A stretch of 64,000 nt of DNA from Clostridiales bacterium. GTDB lineage: Bacteria > Bacillota > Clostridia > Peptostreptococcales > Anaerovoracaceae. Both the position numbers and the translations under genes were made by a program. The stretch spans positions 120,912 to 184,911 of the forward strand of contig SVCU01000001.1 of NCBI GenBank assembly GCA_015058215.1. The letters are read 5' to 3'. Below, in pieces: positions 42,458-50,236 of this stretch (position 1 is its first letter; each line of letters starts with the position of its first letter). The notes beneath the pieces were generated by a model. The model was not told the DNA's origin and ran no database searches. It worked only from the letters and a program-made list of their open reading frames with translations.

Positions 42458-45043
42458 TTAAGCGCGGAAGACGGCATCCGCTGCGCGGACCGCTTCCATG
42501 GCGTCCTTTCCGAAGAAATCTGCGCCCATTTTCGCCGCATAGTCTGCGGTGAGGACGGCGCCGCCCACCATGATCTTACCGGTATAACCGGCTTCCCGCA
42601 GGGCCTTGATGGTCTTTTCCATGGAGGCCACGGTGGTGGTCATCAGGGCGGAAAGACCCACCAGCTGAATGTTTTCTTTCTGCGCGGTCTCCACCACCAG
42701 CTGGGGCGGAACGTCCTTGCCCAGGTCGATCACTTCGTAACCGTAGTTTTCCAGGATGACCTTCACGATATTCTTGCCGATATCGTGGATATCGCCCTTG
42801 ACGGTGGCCAGGATGATCTTGCCGTAGCAGATCTGGCTGCCCTGGGCGGCCATGGCCTTCTTCAGCACCTCGAAGGCGGCGGAAACGGTGTCGGCGGAGC
42901 GGATCAGCTGCGGCAGGAACTTCTTTCCGGTCTCAAAATCCTTGCCCACTTCCGTCAGGGTGGGGATCACCACCTGTTCCACGATCTCAAGGGGCTTCAG
43001 AGTTTTCAGCAGCTCTTCCGCAGCGGCGGCGGCACGGTCCACATAGCCGCCGCTGATGATCCGGGCCAGCTGGGCGCCGGCCTGAGGGCCGGCGCAGCAG
43101 GGACAGGCGCCGCCGGGTGCTGCGGCAGCAGCGCCCGGGCCGGCCGCGGGCTGGGAATTTGCGGCCGGCTGCGCGGCCCCGGCAGGGGCCGCGGCGGCGC
43201 CGTTTCCGGCAGCCGCGGGCGCGGGCCCATCGCTGGTGCCCGCGTAAACTTCAATAAATTCTACACTGCCCTTATCCTTGCCGGACAGGGTTTCGTAAGC
43301 GCGGATGGTGCCCATATATTCCGGCTCCAGAGGGTCGGTGATGGGAGCATCCAGACCGGCCATCAGAGCCATGGCCAGGAAGGTGCGGTTCACCAGCTTG
43401 CGGCGGGGCAGACCGAAGGACACGTTGCTGGCACCCAGAACGGTCTTTACACCGAACTTTTCCTTCACCATGCCGATGGCCTTCAGGGTGTCCAGACCGG
43501 CTTCCTGCTGAGCGGAAACGGTGAGGGTCAGGCAGTCGGCCAGGATCCGTTCGGGTCCGATGCCATACTTAGCCGCTTCTTTGATGATCTTTTCGGCGAT
43601 CTCCACCCGCTCTTCCGCGTTCTTGGGAAGGCCCCGTTCGTCCAGGGTCAGGGCAATGATGGAAGCGCCGTATTTGGCGGCGATGGGAAGCACCGCATCC
43701 ATGTTTTCCTGCTTGCCGTTGACGGAGTTGATGATGGGCTTGCCGTTGTAGCGGCGGACGGCCAGTTCCAGAACCTCGGGATCGGCGCTGTCCATCTGCA
43801 GGGGCGCATCCACCAGACCGGAGATCCGCTTCACAGCCTCCAGCATCATGGCTTTTTCGTCGATATCGGGGAGACCCACGTTTACGTCCAGGATCTCCGC
43901 ACCGGCAGCCACCTGAGCGGTGGCTTCGTTTTCAATGTAAGCCAGGTTTCCGCTGCGAAGGGCTTCCTTCAGCAGTTTCTTACCTGTGGGGTTGATGCGT
44001 TCGCCGATGACGTGCACGCGGCCGTCATCCAGCAGCACGGTCTTGGTGGCGGAGCAAACCGCCGCCATACCCTTGGGGCGCACCAGACGGTCCGGCCGGA
44101 AGTCTGCTTTTTCCAGACCCTTCCGCAGAGCGGCGATGTGATCCGGTGTGGTGCCGCAGCAGCCGCCGGCCACCGCAACGCCCTCGCCGATCATCTGCAG
44201 CATGGTTTCCGCGTATTCTTCGGGGCCAACCGTAAACACGGTGTTGCCGTTCTCGTCGATCTGGGGCAGCCCCGCATTGGGCTGGAAGATCACGGGCAGC
44301 TTAGAATATTTCAGGAACTGCCGCACCAGAGGCACCATCTGCTTGGGGCCCAGGGAGCAGTTGAGGCCGATCACATCGGCACCCAGATCCTGCAGGATGG
44401 CAACGGCGGTAAGGGGATCGGTACCCATCAGCATGCGGCCGTCCTCCTGGAAGGTCACAGAGGCGAACACGGGCAGATCCGTCACTTCCCGGGCAGCCAC
44501 CAGGGCTGCTTTCAGTTCGTAAATATCGGTAAAGGTCTCCAGCATGATCAGATCCACACCGGCATTGACGCCGGCGGTGATCAGTTCCTTGAACATGGTG
44601 ACCGCGTCTTCAAATTCCAGGTCCCCGGCAGGAGCCATCAGCTTGCCGATGGGGGCCACATCCAGGCCCACCCAGGGGCCGGGCCGTTTGGGATCAGCGC
44701 CGCCAACTGCGGATCCGGCGGCGCAGCGGCCTTCCAGTTCCGCCATTCTGGCTTCCCGCTCGGCCTCTGCTGCCCGTTTGGCAGCGGCCACGGCCGCATT
44801 CACCGTTTCTTCCACGGTATAACGGCCGGCCAGCTTGTACCGATTGGAGCCGAAGGTATTGGTCAGCACGAAATCGCTGCCGGCGCGGTAATATTCTCTA
44901 TAAATGCGTTCCAGAAGTTCGGGACGCTCGATCTGGATGGAATCGGGCATGGTGCCGGTCTCCATGCCGTACTTCTGCAGCATGGTCCCCAGGGCGCCGT
45001 CCGCCACCAGAATGTGGTCTTTCATATACTCGCGAATGTTCAT
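42458..45043 (-). CDS. metH: Cobalamin-dependent methionine synthase without reactivation domain
   Basis: 861 residues. In order: homocysteine S-methyltransferase (starts HILVADGALGTMLQ; zinc Cys in GLNCSLGPK and GGCCGTTPDH), pterin-binding domain (VIGERINPTGKK, MDSADPEVLELA), an Ala/Pro/Gly-rich linker of about 50 residues with a CPCC, the helical cap, and a B12-binding domain with GDIHDIGKN (DxHxxG). The SAM-binding reactivation domain of E. coli MetH (about 1,230 residues) is absent, as is usual in Clostridia. Start follows GGAGAGAA. It follows truA by 33 nt. Confidence 0.93.
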   Translation of the reverse strand: MNIREYMKDHILVADGALGTMLQKYGMETGTMPDSIQIERPELLERIYREYYRAGSDFVLTNTFGSNRYKLAGRYTVEETVNAAVAAAKRAAEAEREARMAELEGRCAAGSAVGGADPKRPGPWVGLDVAPIGKLMAPAGDLEFEDAVTMFKELITAGVNAGVDLIMLETFTDIYELKAALVAAREVTDLPVFASVTFQEDGRMLMGTDPLTAVAILQDLGADVIGLNCSLGPKQMVPLVRQFLKYSKLPVIFQPNAGLPQIDENGNTVFTVGPEEYAETMLQMIGEGVAVAGGCCGTTPDHIAALRKGLEKADFRPDRLVRPKGMAAVCSATKTVLLDDGRVHVIGERINPTGKKLLKEALRSGNLAYIENEATAQVAAGAEILDVNVGLPDIDEKAMMLEAVKRISGLVDAPLQMDSADPEVLELAVRRYNGKPIINSVNGKQENMDAVLPIAAKYGASIIALTLDERGLPKNAEERVEIAEKIIKEAAKYGIGPERILADCLTLTVSAQQEAGLDTLKAIGMVKEKFGVKTVLGASNVSFGLPRRKLVNRTFLAMALMAGLDAPITDPLEPEYMGTIRAYETLSGKDKGSVEFIEVYAGTSDGPAPAAAGNGAAAAPAGAAQPAANSQPAAGPGAAAAAPGGACPCCAGPQAGAQLARIISGGYVDRAAAAAEELLKTLKPLEIVEQVVIPTLTEVGKDFETGKKFLPQLIRSADTVSAAFEVLKKAMAAQGSQICYGKIILATVKGDIHDIGKNIVKVILENYGYEVIDLGKDVPPQLVVETAQKENIQLVGLSALMTTTVASMEKTIKALREAGYTGKIMVGGAVLTADYAAKMGADFFGKDAMEAVRAADAVFRA

Positions 45044-45076
45044 TCTCTCCTCCGTCCCGCCTTCTGCGGGTATCCC

Positions 45077-45991
45077 TTAACGCAGGAACGTGCTCTGCTC
45101 TGCAGCGGCGCGGGTCGCCTCCACGCCGTGTTCCATTGCTTCCCTGCTGTAATAGATCTGTTTCAGGAACAGCCCTCCCGCCGGTGCGGTATGGCCCGCT
45201 CTGCGGCGGTCACAGGCCTCCAGAATGGAGGTCATTTCCTCCGGATCTCTGCGGCCCTGGCCCATTTCCACCAGAGTGCCCACCAGATTCCGTACCATGT
45301 GGTACAGGAAGCCATCGCCTGTCACTTCCAGGATCAGACTCTGGCCGGGCACATCCTGCCACTTCCCCGCCGGATTGGCGGCGGTTCCTTCTGCAGTTCG
45401 CTGCAGCTGTCCCGCCATTCCCGCAGAAGGTTGCTGCCAGATGCGGCAGTCGAAAATGGTACGCACCGTATCGGGAACCTCGTTGCCGCCGGCCGCCTGG
45501 AAGCTCTTGAAATCCCGGTGACCGATCACCAGCTCCGCCCCCCGCTGCATGGCGGCAAGGTCCAGCGGCTTCTCCAGAAAATAGGCCATATTGCGGCGGA
45601 AGGGATCGGGCATTCCGCCGGTCTCGATGCAGTAGCGGTAGGTCTTCCCCACACAGTTGAACCGGGCATGAAACTCAGGCGTTTCCATCTCCTTGGCCTG
45701 CAGAATGCGGATGGCCCCCACGGAATAGGGCCCGCCCGGAGAAAGAAGACCGTTCACCGCCCGGGGAATGCGCTCTGCCGGAATGGCAAAATCGCCCCGC
45801 AGGGTAGCCCGCTGCCCCAAGGCATGGACCCCGGCATCGGTGCGGCTGCAGCCATCGATCTTAATGTCCTGCCCACAGATCTTACTGAGAGCTTTTTCGA
45901 TCTCGCCCTGCACCGTCATCTGGCCCGGCTGGCGCTGCCAGCCCGCGTAATCGGTGCCGTCGTATGCAATTGTCAGCAGAATGTTCCGCAT
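45077..45991 (-). CDS. truA: tRNA pseudouridine synthase A
   Basis: 304 residues (about 245-260 usual). Modifies U38-40 of the anticodon arm. Catalytic D52 in CSRTDAGVHA, the start ILLTIAYDGTDYAGWQRQ, and GDGFLYHMVRNLVGTL. The extra length comes mainly from about 25-30 residues near 190-220 (QQPSAGMAGQLQRTAEG and following), between two core strands, and a short tail. First gene of the minus-strand run that ends with murJ. Confidence 0.95.
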   Translation of the reverse strand: MRNILLTIAYDGTDYAGWQRQPGQMTVQGEIEKALSKICGQDIKIDGCSRTDAGVHALGQRATLRGDFAIPAERIPRAVNGLLSPGGPYSVGAIRILQAKEMETPEFHARFNCVGKTYRYCIETGGMPDPFRRNMAYFLEKPLDLAAMQRGAELVIGHRDFKSFQAAGGNEVPDTVRTIFDCRIWQQPSAGMAGQLQRTAEGTAANPAGKWQDVPGQSLILEVTGDGFLYHMVRNLVGTLVEMGQGRRDPEEMTSILEACDRRRAGHTAPAGGLFLKQIYYSREAMEHGVEATRAAAEQSTFLR

Positions 45992-46029
45992 GGTTTTGCC
46001 TTCTTTCCCAGGATAAACTTTGACATTTT

Positions 46030-46038
46030 ATTATACCA
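46030..46038 (-). promoter_or_regulatory. Extended -10 promoter of the truA operon
   Basis: On the minus strand TGGTATAAT (46038-46030), a TGn-extended consensus -10, about 40 bp before truA. Confidence 0.55.
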
Positions 46039-46088
46039 TCTTTCGCCCGTAAAGCATAGTAGCCAACTGGGTTTTCTTTGTCAAAAAG

Positions 46089-46113
46089 AAAAAGGCGGGC
46101 CCGAAGGCCCACC
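46089..46113 (-). terminator. Terminator of the small membrane-protein operon
   Basis: On the minus strand GGTGGGCC, TTCG loop, GGCCCGCC, then TTTTT and more T. It lies 30 nt after the last small gene. A second small hairpin, CATCGT/ACGATG, lies at 46121-46137. Confidence 0.85.
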
Positions 46114-46142
46114 TACGATTCATCGTCTATTAACGATGTCAA

Positions 46143-46586
46143 CTACCGCACACAAAGATCAATGCAGTATTCGATCTGACTGATCACTTTTCGTGGCACT
46201 TTATCATATATCTCTGCCATCCCGTTCCCGGAATTAAAGCAAAGAGCCTGCGTTCCAGCACCCGTATGTGTATGCCGCTTCCCCGTTTCTCCCTTTCGGA
46301 TGGAAAAGGACTCACTGACACCAACATAAGGACCCATCCGGGTTGGAAGCGGCTCCGTTTCATGGATCTTTTGGCTGCACCTCAGAAAAACATGCTTTGC
46401 GAAAGGATTTTTCACTTCCACTTCCCTGTATTTCTGCAAGGACTCACTGAACCCGTAAGCCGTAATCGTATACTCTCTGGTTTCCAAAGAAACATAGACC
46501 CAGGCAATCACAAACAGTGCCAGCAGGATCGCAAGAAAGATCAAGTTGCGTTTTACAATCGTCTTCTGTTTCACCGGATCGATCAT
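46143..46586 (-). CDS. Small single-pass membrane protein, NPF-motif paralog 1
   Basis: 147 residues, family not recognised. Cytoplasmic basic start (MIDPVKQKTIVKRN), one membrane segment LIFLAILLALFVIAWVYVSL (about 15-34), then an outside domain with EVKNPFAKHVFLRCSQKI, a motif shared with two neighbours, and an Arg/His-rich middle. Start chosen at ATG 46586 behind GGAGGGG; the longer frame overlaps the upstream gene without a site. Last gene of a five-gene run. Confidence 0.75.
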   Translation of the reverse strand: MIDPVKQKTIVKRNLIFLAILLALFVIAWVYVSLETREYTITAYGFSESLQKYREVEVKNPFAKHVFLRCSQKIHETEPLPTRMGPYVGVSESFSIRKGETGKRHTHTGAGTQALCFNSGNGMAEIYDKVPRKVISQIEYCIDLCVR

Positions 46587-46608
46587 CGTTACCCCTCCTA
46601 TGCTGCGC

Positions 46609-47070
46609 TTAGTTTTCCATGATTGGGTATGCTTTTTCCATTTCTCTTCCCAGTTTCCGCAAGGCTTCGTATTCTTCCAGGGGCACTTCGTAGCAAAGGG
46701 CGATGTCGCCGCTTTCCCGGTAGCCGATGTAGCCAACGCTGCGGCTCGGATCCGTGCCCACCACTTTATAACTCTTCATAGTGTAACCGATCAGATCATT
46801 TCCCCGGATAATCACGACAGCCGGATTACCACCCGCACCATGGCCTCGGTAATGCCGGTCCGAGCAGTCACGATCCGCCGTACAAACCCGCTCAAAACCT
46901 TCAATCAGTTGGGTTTTATGCTCCAAACCGGTCACCTCGCGATCCACAAGATCATCGCGAATCAGAACCCGGGCACCGGCGAGGGTCTGCGGCCAAAGAA
47001 ACACCCAAAACAGGAAGAGGGCTGCAAGTATCGCAAGCAGGATCTTTTTCCAGTTCTTTTTCCAAACCAT
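46609..47070 (-). CDS. Small single-pass membrane protein, divergent member
   Basis: 153 residues, no family recognised. Start MVWKKNWKK, then ILLAILAALFLFWVFLWP as membrane segment, then an outside domain with two Cys close together (RVCTADRDCSD) that could form a disulphide. It lacks the NPF motif of its neighbours. It lies between paralogs 1 and 2 on the same transcript, 22 nt before paralog 1. Confidence 0.7.
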   Translation of the reverse strand: MVWKKNWKKILLAILAALFLFWVFLWPQTLAGARVLIRDDLVDREVTGLEHKTQLIEGFERVCTADRDCSDRHYRGHGAGGNPAVVIIRGNDLIGYTMKSYKVVGTDPSRSVGYIGYRESGDIALCYEVPLEEYEALRKLGREMEKAYPIMEN

Positions 47071-47092
47071 GACTGCACCCCCGTTTTGCGTA

Positions 47093-47572
47093 CTACTGAT
47101 GCCACTGGCACAGCATCTCCAGTTTACTGATCAGATTAACAGTGTACCCTGTGCAAGCATAAGTCTTACCGTTTTCCATCACATAGAGCGCCAAACCGGA
47201 TCCATGAGTCCATTTCCCGGTTTCGGTATTCGGCCCCTCGATCCAGTAATACCGCACCGACGCATCTTTGCCATCTCGCACCGAGAACTGCCACAAATCC
47301 TCCGCGTTGAAATACTGCCTCTCGGTTTCGCTGCGTTTTTCCGCTGAAAGCTGGCGGTCTGCATTCAGAAAGATTCGTTTCAGAAAAGGATTGGTAACCT
47401 GCTGCACGCTCGTTTCTTCCGCATCTGCGGTACTACGCACCGTCACTTCCACATTCCGGGTTTCGATCACAGCAGCCAGCCACAACGCTGCAAAGAGCAG
47501 CACCGCGATCGCCGCAAAGATCAAGCTGCGCTTCCGCACTTTCTTTTGTTCCTGAATGTCGATCACAGCCAC
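47093..47572 (-). CDS. Small single-pass membrane protein, NPF-motif paralog 2
   Basis: 159 residues, unrecognised. Basic start (VIDIQEQKKVRKRS), membrane segment LIFAAIAVLLFAALWLAAVI, outside domain with QQVTNPFLKRIFLNADRQL, and a YYWIEG/GLALYVM beta-like part ending in a Cys-containing tail. Shares start, membrane position and NPF.K..FL with the other two paralogs, which implies duplication. Start follows GGAGGGG. Confidence 0.75.
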   Translation of the reverse strand: MAVIDIQEQKKVRKRSLIFAAIAVLLFAALWLAAVIETRNVEVTVRSTADAEETSVQQVTNPFLKRIFLNADRQLSAEKRSETERQYFNAEDLWQFSVRDGKDASVRYYWIEGPNTETGKWTHGSGLALYVMENGKTYACTGYTVNLISKLEMLCQWHQ

Positions 47573-47589
47573 CCCTCCCTTCCGAAAGG

Positions 47590-48045
47590 CTAATCTTTAT
47601 ACCAGCCGATTGTCTCAAACACATCGTTACGCAACCCGAGCGGTATCGCCTTGCGTGCAACAAGTGTAGTTGTGGTAACAACACCGGAAATCACTTTCTG
47701 CTCGATACGGCCATCCAAATAATAGCAAAAAATCGGTGCTGCATCACCTTTTTGGATGCCGAAGACCCAATAGAATACACCGCCATGCTTATATCGGCCA
47801 TCGCCTACATAATCAGGTGCCGCGTCGATCGCTTCACCGGCTTTCAGGAACCAGTACTTCGTGAACGGGTTCTTTTCTTCTATAATTTCAAATTCGGTGT
47901 AGGAATGCTGCACATTGATGTACACATTCACATCGTGCACCTGTACCAGCACGTAACCGGTGTAAATCAGAGCCACAGCCAAAACAATGCCCCAGAAAAT
48001 CAAGTTCCGTTTGCGGGTTTTCTTTTCTTCCAAAACGTCAATCAC
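47590..48045 (-). CDS. Small single-pass membrane protein, NPF-motif paralog 3
   Basis: 151 residues, unrecognised. Start MIDVLEEKKTRKRN, membrane segment LIFWGIVLAVALIYTGYVLV, then EEKNPFTKYWFLKAGEAI and a beta-rich outside domain. It follows the 36-residue protein and precedes paralog 2 by 17 nt. Start follows AAAGGAGGTG. Confidence 0.75.
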   Translation of the reverse strand: MIDVLEEKKTRKRNLIFWGIVLAVALIYTGYVLVQVHDVNVYINVQHSYTEFEIIEEKNPFTKYWFLKAGEAIDAAPDYVGDGRYKHGGVFYWVFGIQKGDAAPIFCYYLDGRIEQKVISGVVTTTTLVARKAIPLGLRNDVFETIGWYKD

Positions 48046-48068
48046 AGCCGGTCACCTCCTTTCGGGGG

Positions 48069-48179
48069 TTATGCGCCAAACACGGGAACACCGATGGCCG
48101 ATGCCAGAATCACCAAACCAACCAACAGAACGATCCAGAGCAGGATCCGTCCGCGTACTTCTCTTGCTTTTTCTCTCAT
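48069..48179 (-). CDS. 36-residue membrane protein heading the small-protein operon
   Basis: Charged start MREKAREVRGR followed by one membrane segment ILLWIVLLVGLVILASAIG and a short VPVFGA end. ATG at 48179 follows GGAGGTGAAC, spacing good for translation. Probably a small membrane peptide working with the four downstream membrane proteins. Confidence 0.6.
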   Translation of the reverse strand: MREKAREVRGRILLWIVLLVGLVILASAIGVPVFGA

Positions 48180-48283
48180 GTTGTTCACCTCCGCATTACC
48201 GGCGGGCAGCCCCGCCAAACCGGGCACACTTTATTGAGTCTGTTAATTATTTATCTTTATTGTAAGGGGCTTCTATAAACAAA

Positions 48284-48317
48284 AGAGAAACTGCCCGTAA
48301 ACAGTTCCTCTTTTTTT
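48284..48317. terminator. Terminator after the three-repeat lipoprotein region
   Basis: AGAGAAACTG / CAGTTCCTCT imperfect stem with an 8-nt loop, T-rich on both strands. On the minus strand it separates the lipoprotein transcript from the small membrane-protein operon. Confidence 0.7.
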
Positions 48318-48320
48318 CGT

Positions 48321-48428
48321 TTATTTTGCGTCCTTCTTTGCTGCACGCCATTCCAGCAGGATGCCGCCGGCCATGCCCAGCAGGAAGACTACGCCCCAAA
48401 TGGCCCAGCCGTAGTGACCGTGCCCCAG
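48321..48428 (-). CDS. Possible 35-residue membrane peptide (start uncertain)
   Basis: The frame downstream of the lipoprotein reads LGHGHYGWAIWGVVFLLGMA, then a basic KK-containing end (WRAAKKDAK), a good one-helix membrane peptide. There is a GGGAGG site, but no ATG, GTG or TTG follows it. I give the CTG at 48428, which lies too close to the site. Either a non-standard start or translation re-initiation after the lipoprotein stop 16 nt before. Confidence 0.35.
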   Translation of the reverse strand: MGHGHYGWAIWGVVFLLGMAGGILLEWRAAKKDAK

Positions 48429-48444
48429 GGCCTCCCTTCTGGTT

Positions 48445-50004
48445 TTACAGTTCGCCGGGAAGCCAATAGTATTCCGGCCAGTACAATGCGTAATCATCCC
48501 ACTCCGCGGTGGGGCTGGTTCTGCCGTACAGATAGAACCGATTGTACAGACCCTCCGGAAGCTGCGCGTACTGTTCCATCCCTTCCGCATAGGTCACGGT
48601 GTATTTGATCCACACGATGGTGTACTCGTAGAGATCGGCCGCAGCGATATCCTGCAGAACCTCCTTTTCAAAAGCCGGCTTCTGAGCGATCAGATCCCAG
48701 CTTGCGATGGCCAGATTATGCACCGTGTACGACTGGATCCACCCCTCCCCGTCCAGAATTGTCGCCTGGTAGCGCTGCAGAATTTCAGCCTCCAGAGCAT
48801 TGGCAGGAAGATCCTCCGCCACCAGCGTCCGGCCGCCATTGGTCACATTGGCAGTGCCGCCGGAGTAGTAAGCGGTCCGGTACAGGGTCTCGCCATCCAC
48901 GTAGGAGATCCAAGGCTCGGGCGCTTCTTCCCAAGGTTCACCGTAGGTCCTGTAGAAGTGATCGTAGATTTTCCAATTTGGATTGTCTGCGGTTTTCCCC
49001 AACAGAAACACTTCCATGGCATCGCCGCCAGCAAACTGCGGCCCCATCGCCATTGCCTCTTCCGATAATTCTTTCGAAATATCTGCTGCCAGCACGGTAT
49101 ATTCCGTAAGATTATATTTTTTAATGTCGTTGGCTCTGAACCTGATAAAATATTTATCAAAAGAAGCGGGATCGAGAACATAAAGACGCTGAACGATCAA
49201 AGATTTGTAGCCGCCACTTTGAATGTAACTTTCTACAACCAGTTCTTCCACCGATTTATTGGGCAGTTCCTCCAGGCGAAACAGTTTCTCCCCATTCACA
49301 ATTTCAGTCTCGCCCGTATAGACATAGTCCGGCTCGTAGAGGTCGTAAGCTGTGCGGTAGGGAATGGTGATGGTCGCTTCTTCATCACTCTGAGAGCCTT
49401 GCTGATTCTGTTGGCCCTGTTGGTCCTGTTGCTGGTCCTGCTGGTTCTGGTTCGGATCAGGTTCCGTTTTTTCGCCGGAGGGAAGATTTTCAATGCAATC
49501 CCATTCTCCCTCCAAGGAAGTCTTTCCGTATACGCTGTACCAGATTTCCTTTCCGTCCGGATACTGCGGCATGGCAGGGTCCTGCTGCTCATATTTGCGG
49601 TCATGTACAGCGCGGACAACCACATACTCCGCCAGCCGCTTCTCTTCTGCGAGACCTGTTATGTATCCCGAGGGTTCCAATTCCACTACTTCTTCGTAGG
49701 TAAGAGTCGTCAGCTCTTCGATCACATTCTCTTTCAGCAAAGTGTCTTCGACAGTAAGAAAATTCTGCGCCTGGGTAAAGACGATCTCTTCCACCGGATT
49801 CTCAGGCAGATCCATCGCCCGAAAAAACTTCGCTCCGTTAGATGCCTCCGCTTTCCCGGAGAACGTGTAGCCGGCAGCCAGCTCCTGCGGTTCTCGGTAT
49901 ACTGGGGCCGAAGATTCCGGTTCTGCAGGAGGAGTGCAGGCAGAAAGCAGCATTAAAAATGCAAGGAGAAAACACAGGACATTAAACGTTTGGTTTTTAC
50001 GCAT
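48445..50004 (-). CDS. Lipoprotein with three internal repeats
   Basis: 519 residues, unrecognised. Signal peptide II with LLSAC lipobox (Cys about 23). Three units of about 150 residues start with YTFSGKAEASNGAKFFRA, YVYTGETEIVNGEKLFRL and a looser ANVTNGGRTLVAED, each continuing to an LP...VEE-type helix and a beta-rich end. Units 1 and 2 are joined by a Gln/Asp/Asn-rich linker with QQDQQ repeats. ATG at 50004 follows AAAGGAGG. Probably a surface lipoprotein; function unknown. Confidence 0.75.
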   Translation of the reverse strand: MRKNQTFNVLCFLLAFLMLLSACTPPAEPESSAPVYREPQELAAGYTFSGKAEASNGAKFFRAMDLPENPVEEIVFTQAQNFLTVEDTLLKENVIEELTTLTYEEVVELEPSGYITGLAEEKRLAEYVVVRAVHDRKYEQQDPAMPQYPDGKEIWYSVYGKTSLEGEWDCIENLPSGEKTEPDPNQNQQDQQQDQQGQQNQQGSQSDEEATITIPYRTAYDLYEPDYVYTGETEIVNGEKLFRLEELPNKSVEELVVESYIQSGGYKSLIVQRLYVLDPASFDKYFIRFRANDIKKYNLTEYTVLAADISKELSEEAMAMGPQFAGGDAMEVFLLGKTADNPNWKIYDHFYRTYGEPWEEAPEPWISYVDGETLYRTAYYSGGTANVTNGGRTLVAEDLPANALEAEILQRYQATILDGEGWIQSYTVHNLAIASWDLIAQKPAFEKEVLQDIAAADLYEYTIVWIKYTVTYAEGMEQYAQLPEGLYNRFYLYGRTSPTAEWDDYALYWPEYYWLPGEL

Positions 50005-50102
50005 CTTGTCTGCCTCCTTTCGCTTTCTCCGAACTTCTGAAAAAGATCTTCGATGCGGATCTTTTGATCTTCGGGTAAGGTCATATATAGGATAATCGGC
50101 AT
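49953..50102 (-). CDS. Possible 49-residue ORF overlapping the lipoprotein start
   Basis: ATG at 50102-50100 follows an excellent GGGGGAGG site, spacing 7. It reads MPIILYMTLPEDQKIRIEDL and ends 52 nt inside the lipoprotein gene in another frame. The lipoprotein's own ribosome site lies within it. Could be a coupled leader peptide or the surviving start of a lost gene. Confidence 0.35.
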   Translation of the reverse strand: MPIILYMTLPEDQKIRIEDLFQKFGESERRQTRCVKTKRLMSCVFSLHF

Positions 50103-50183
50103 AAAACAACCTCCCCCTCTTTTAATGAAAGAATTTCAAAACAGGGTTTTTGACAGGATTTAAAAAGTTCTTAAAATTTTTTG

Positions 50184-50216
50184 AAAGGCTGTCCGCGGGG
50201 TGCGGGCAGCCTTTTG
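50184..50216 (-). terminator. Terminator of the yabP-hisC operon
   Basis: AAAGGCTG / CAGCCTTT with an inner CCGC/GCGG pair, followed on the minus strand by TTTC and A/T-rich sequence, 21 nt after hisC. Confidence 0.7.
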
Positions 50217-50236
50217 TAACGAGTATTGCTCTGTGC

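Noticed and set aside
42269..46183. Plus-strand open frame of 1,304 codons
   Set aside because: Antisense to metH and truA, no family motif, His/Gly/Gln-rich shadow composition.
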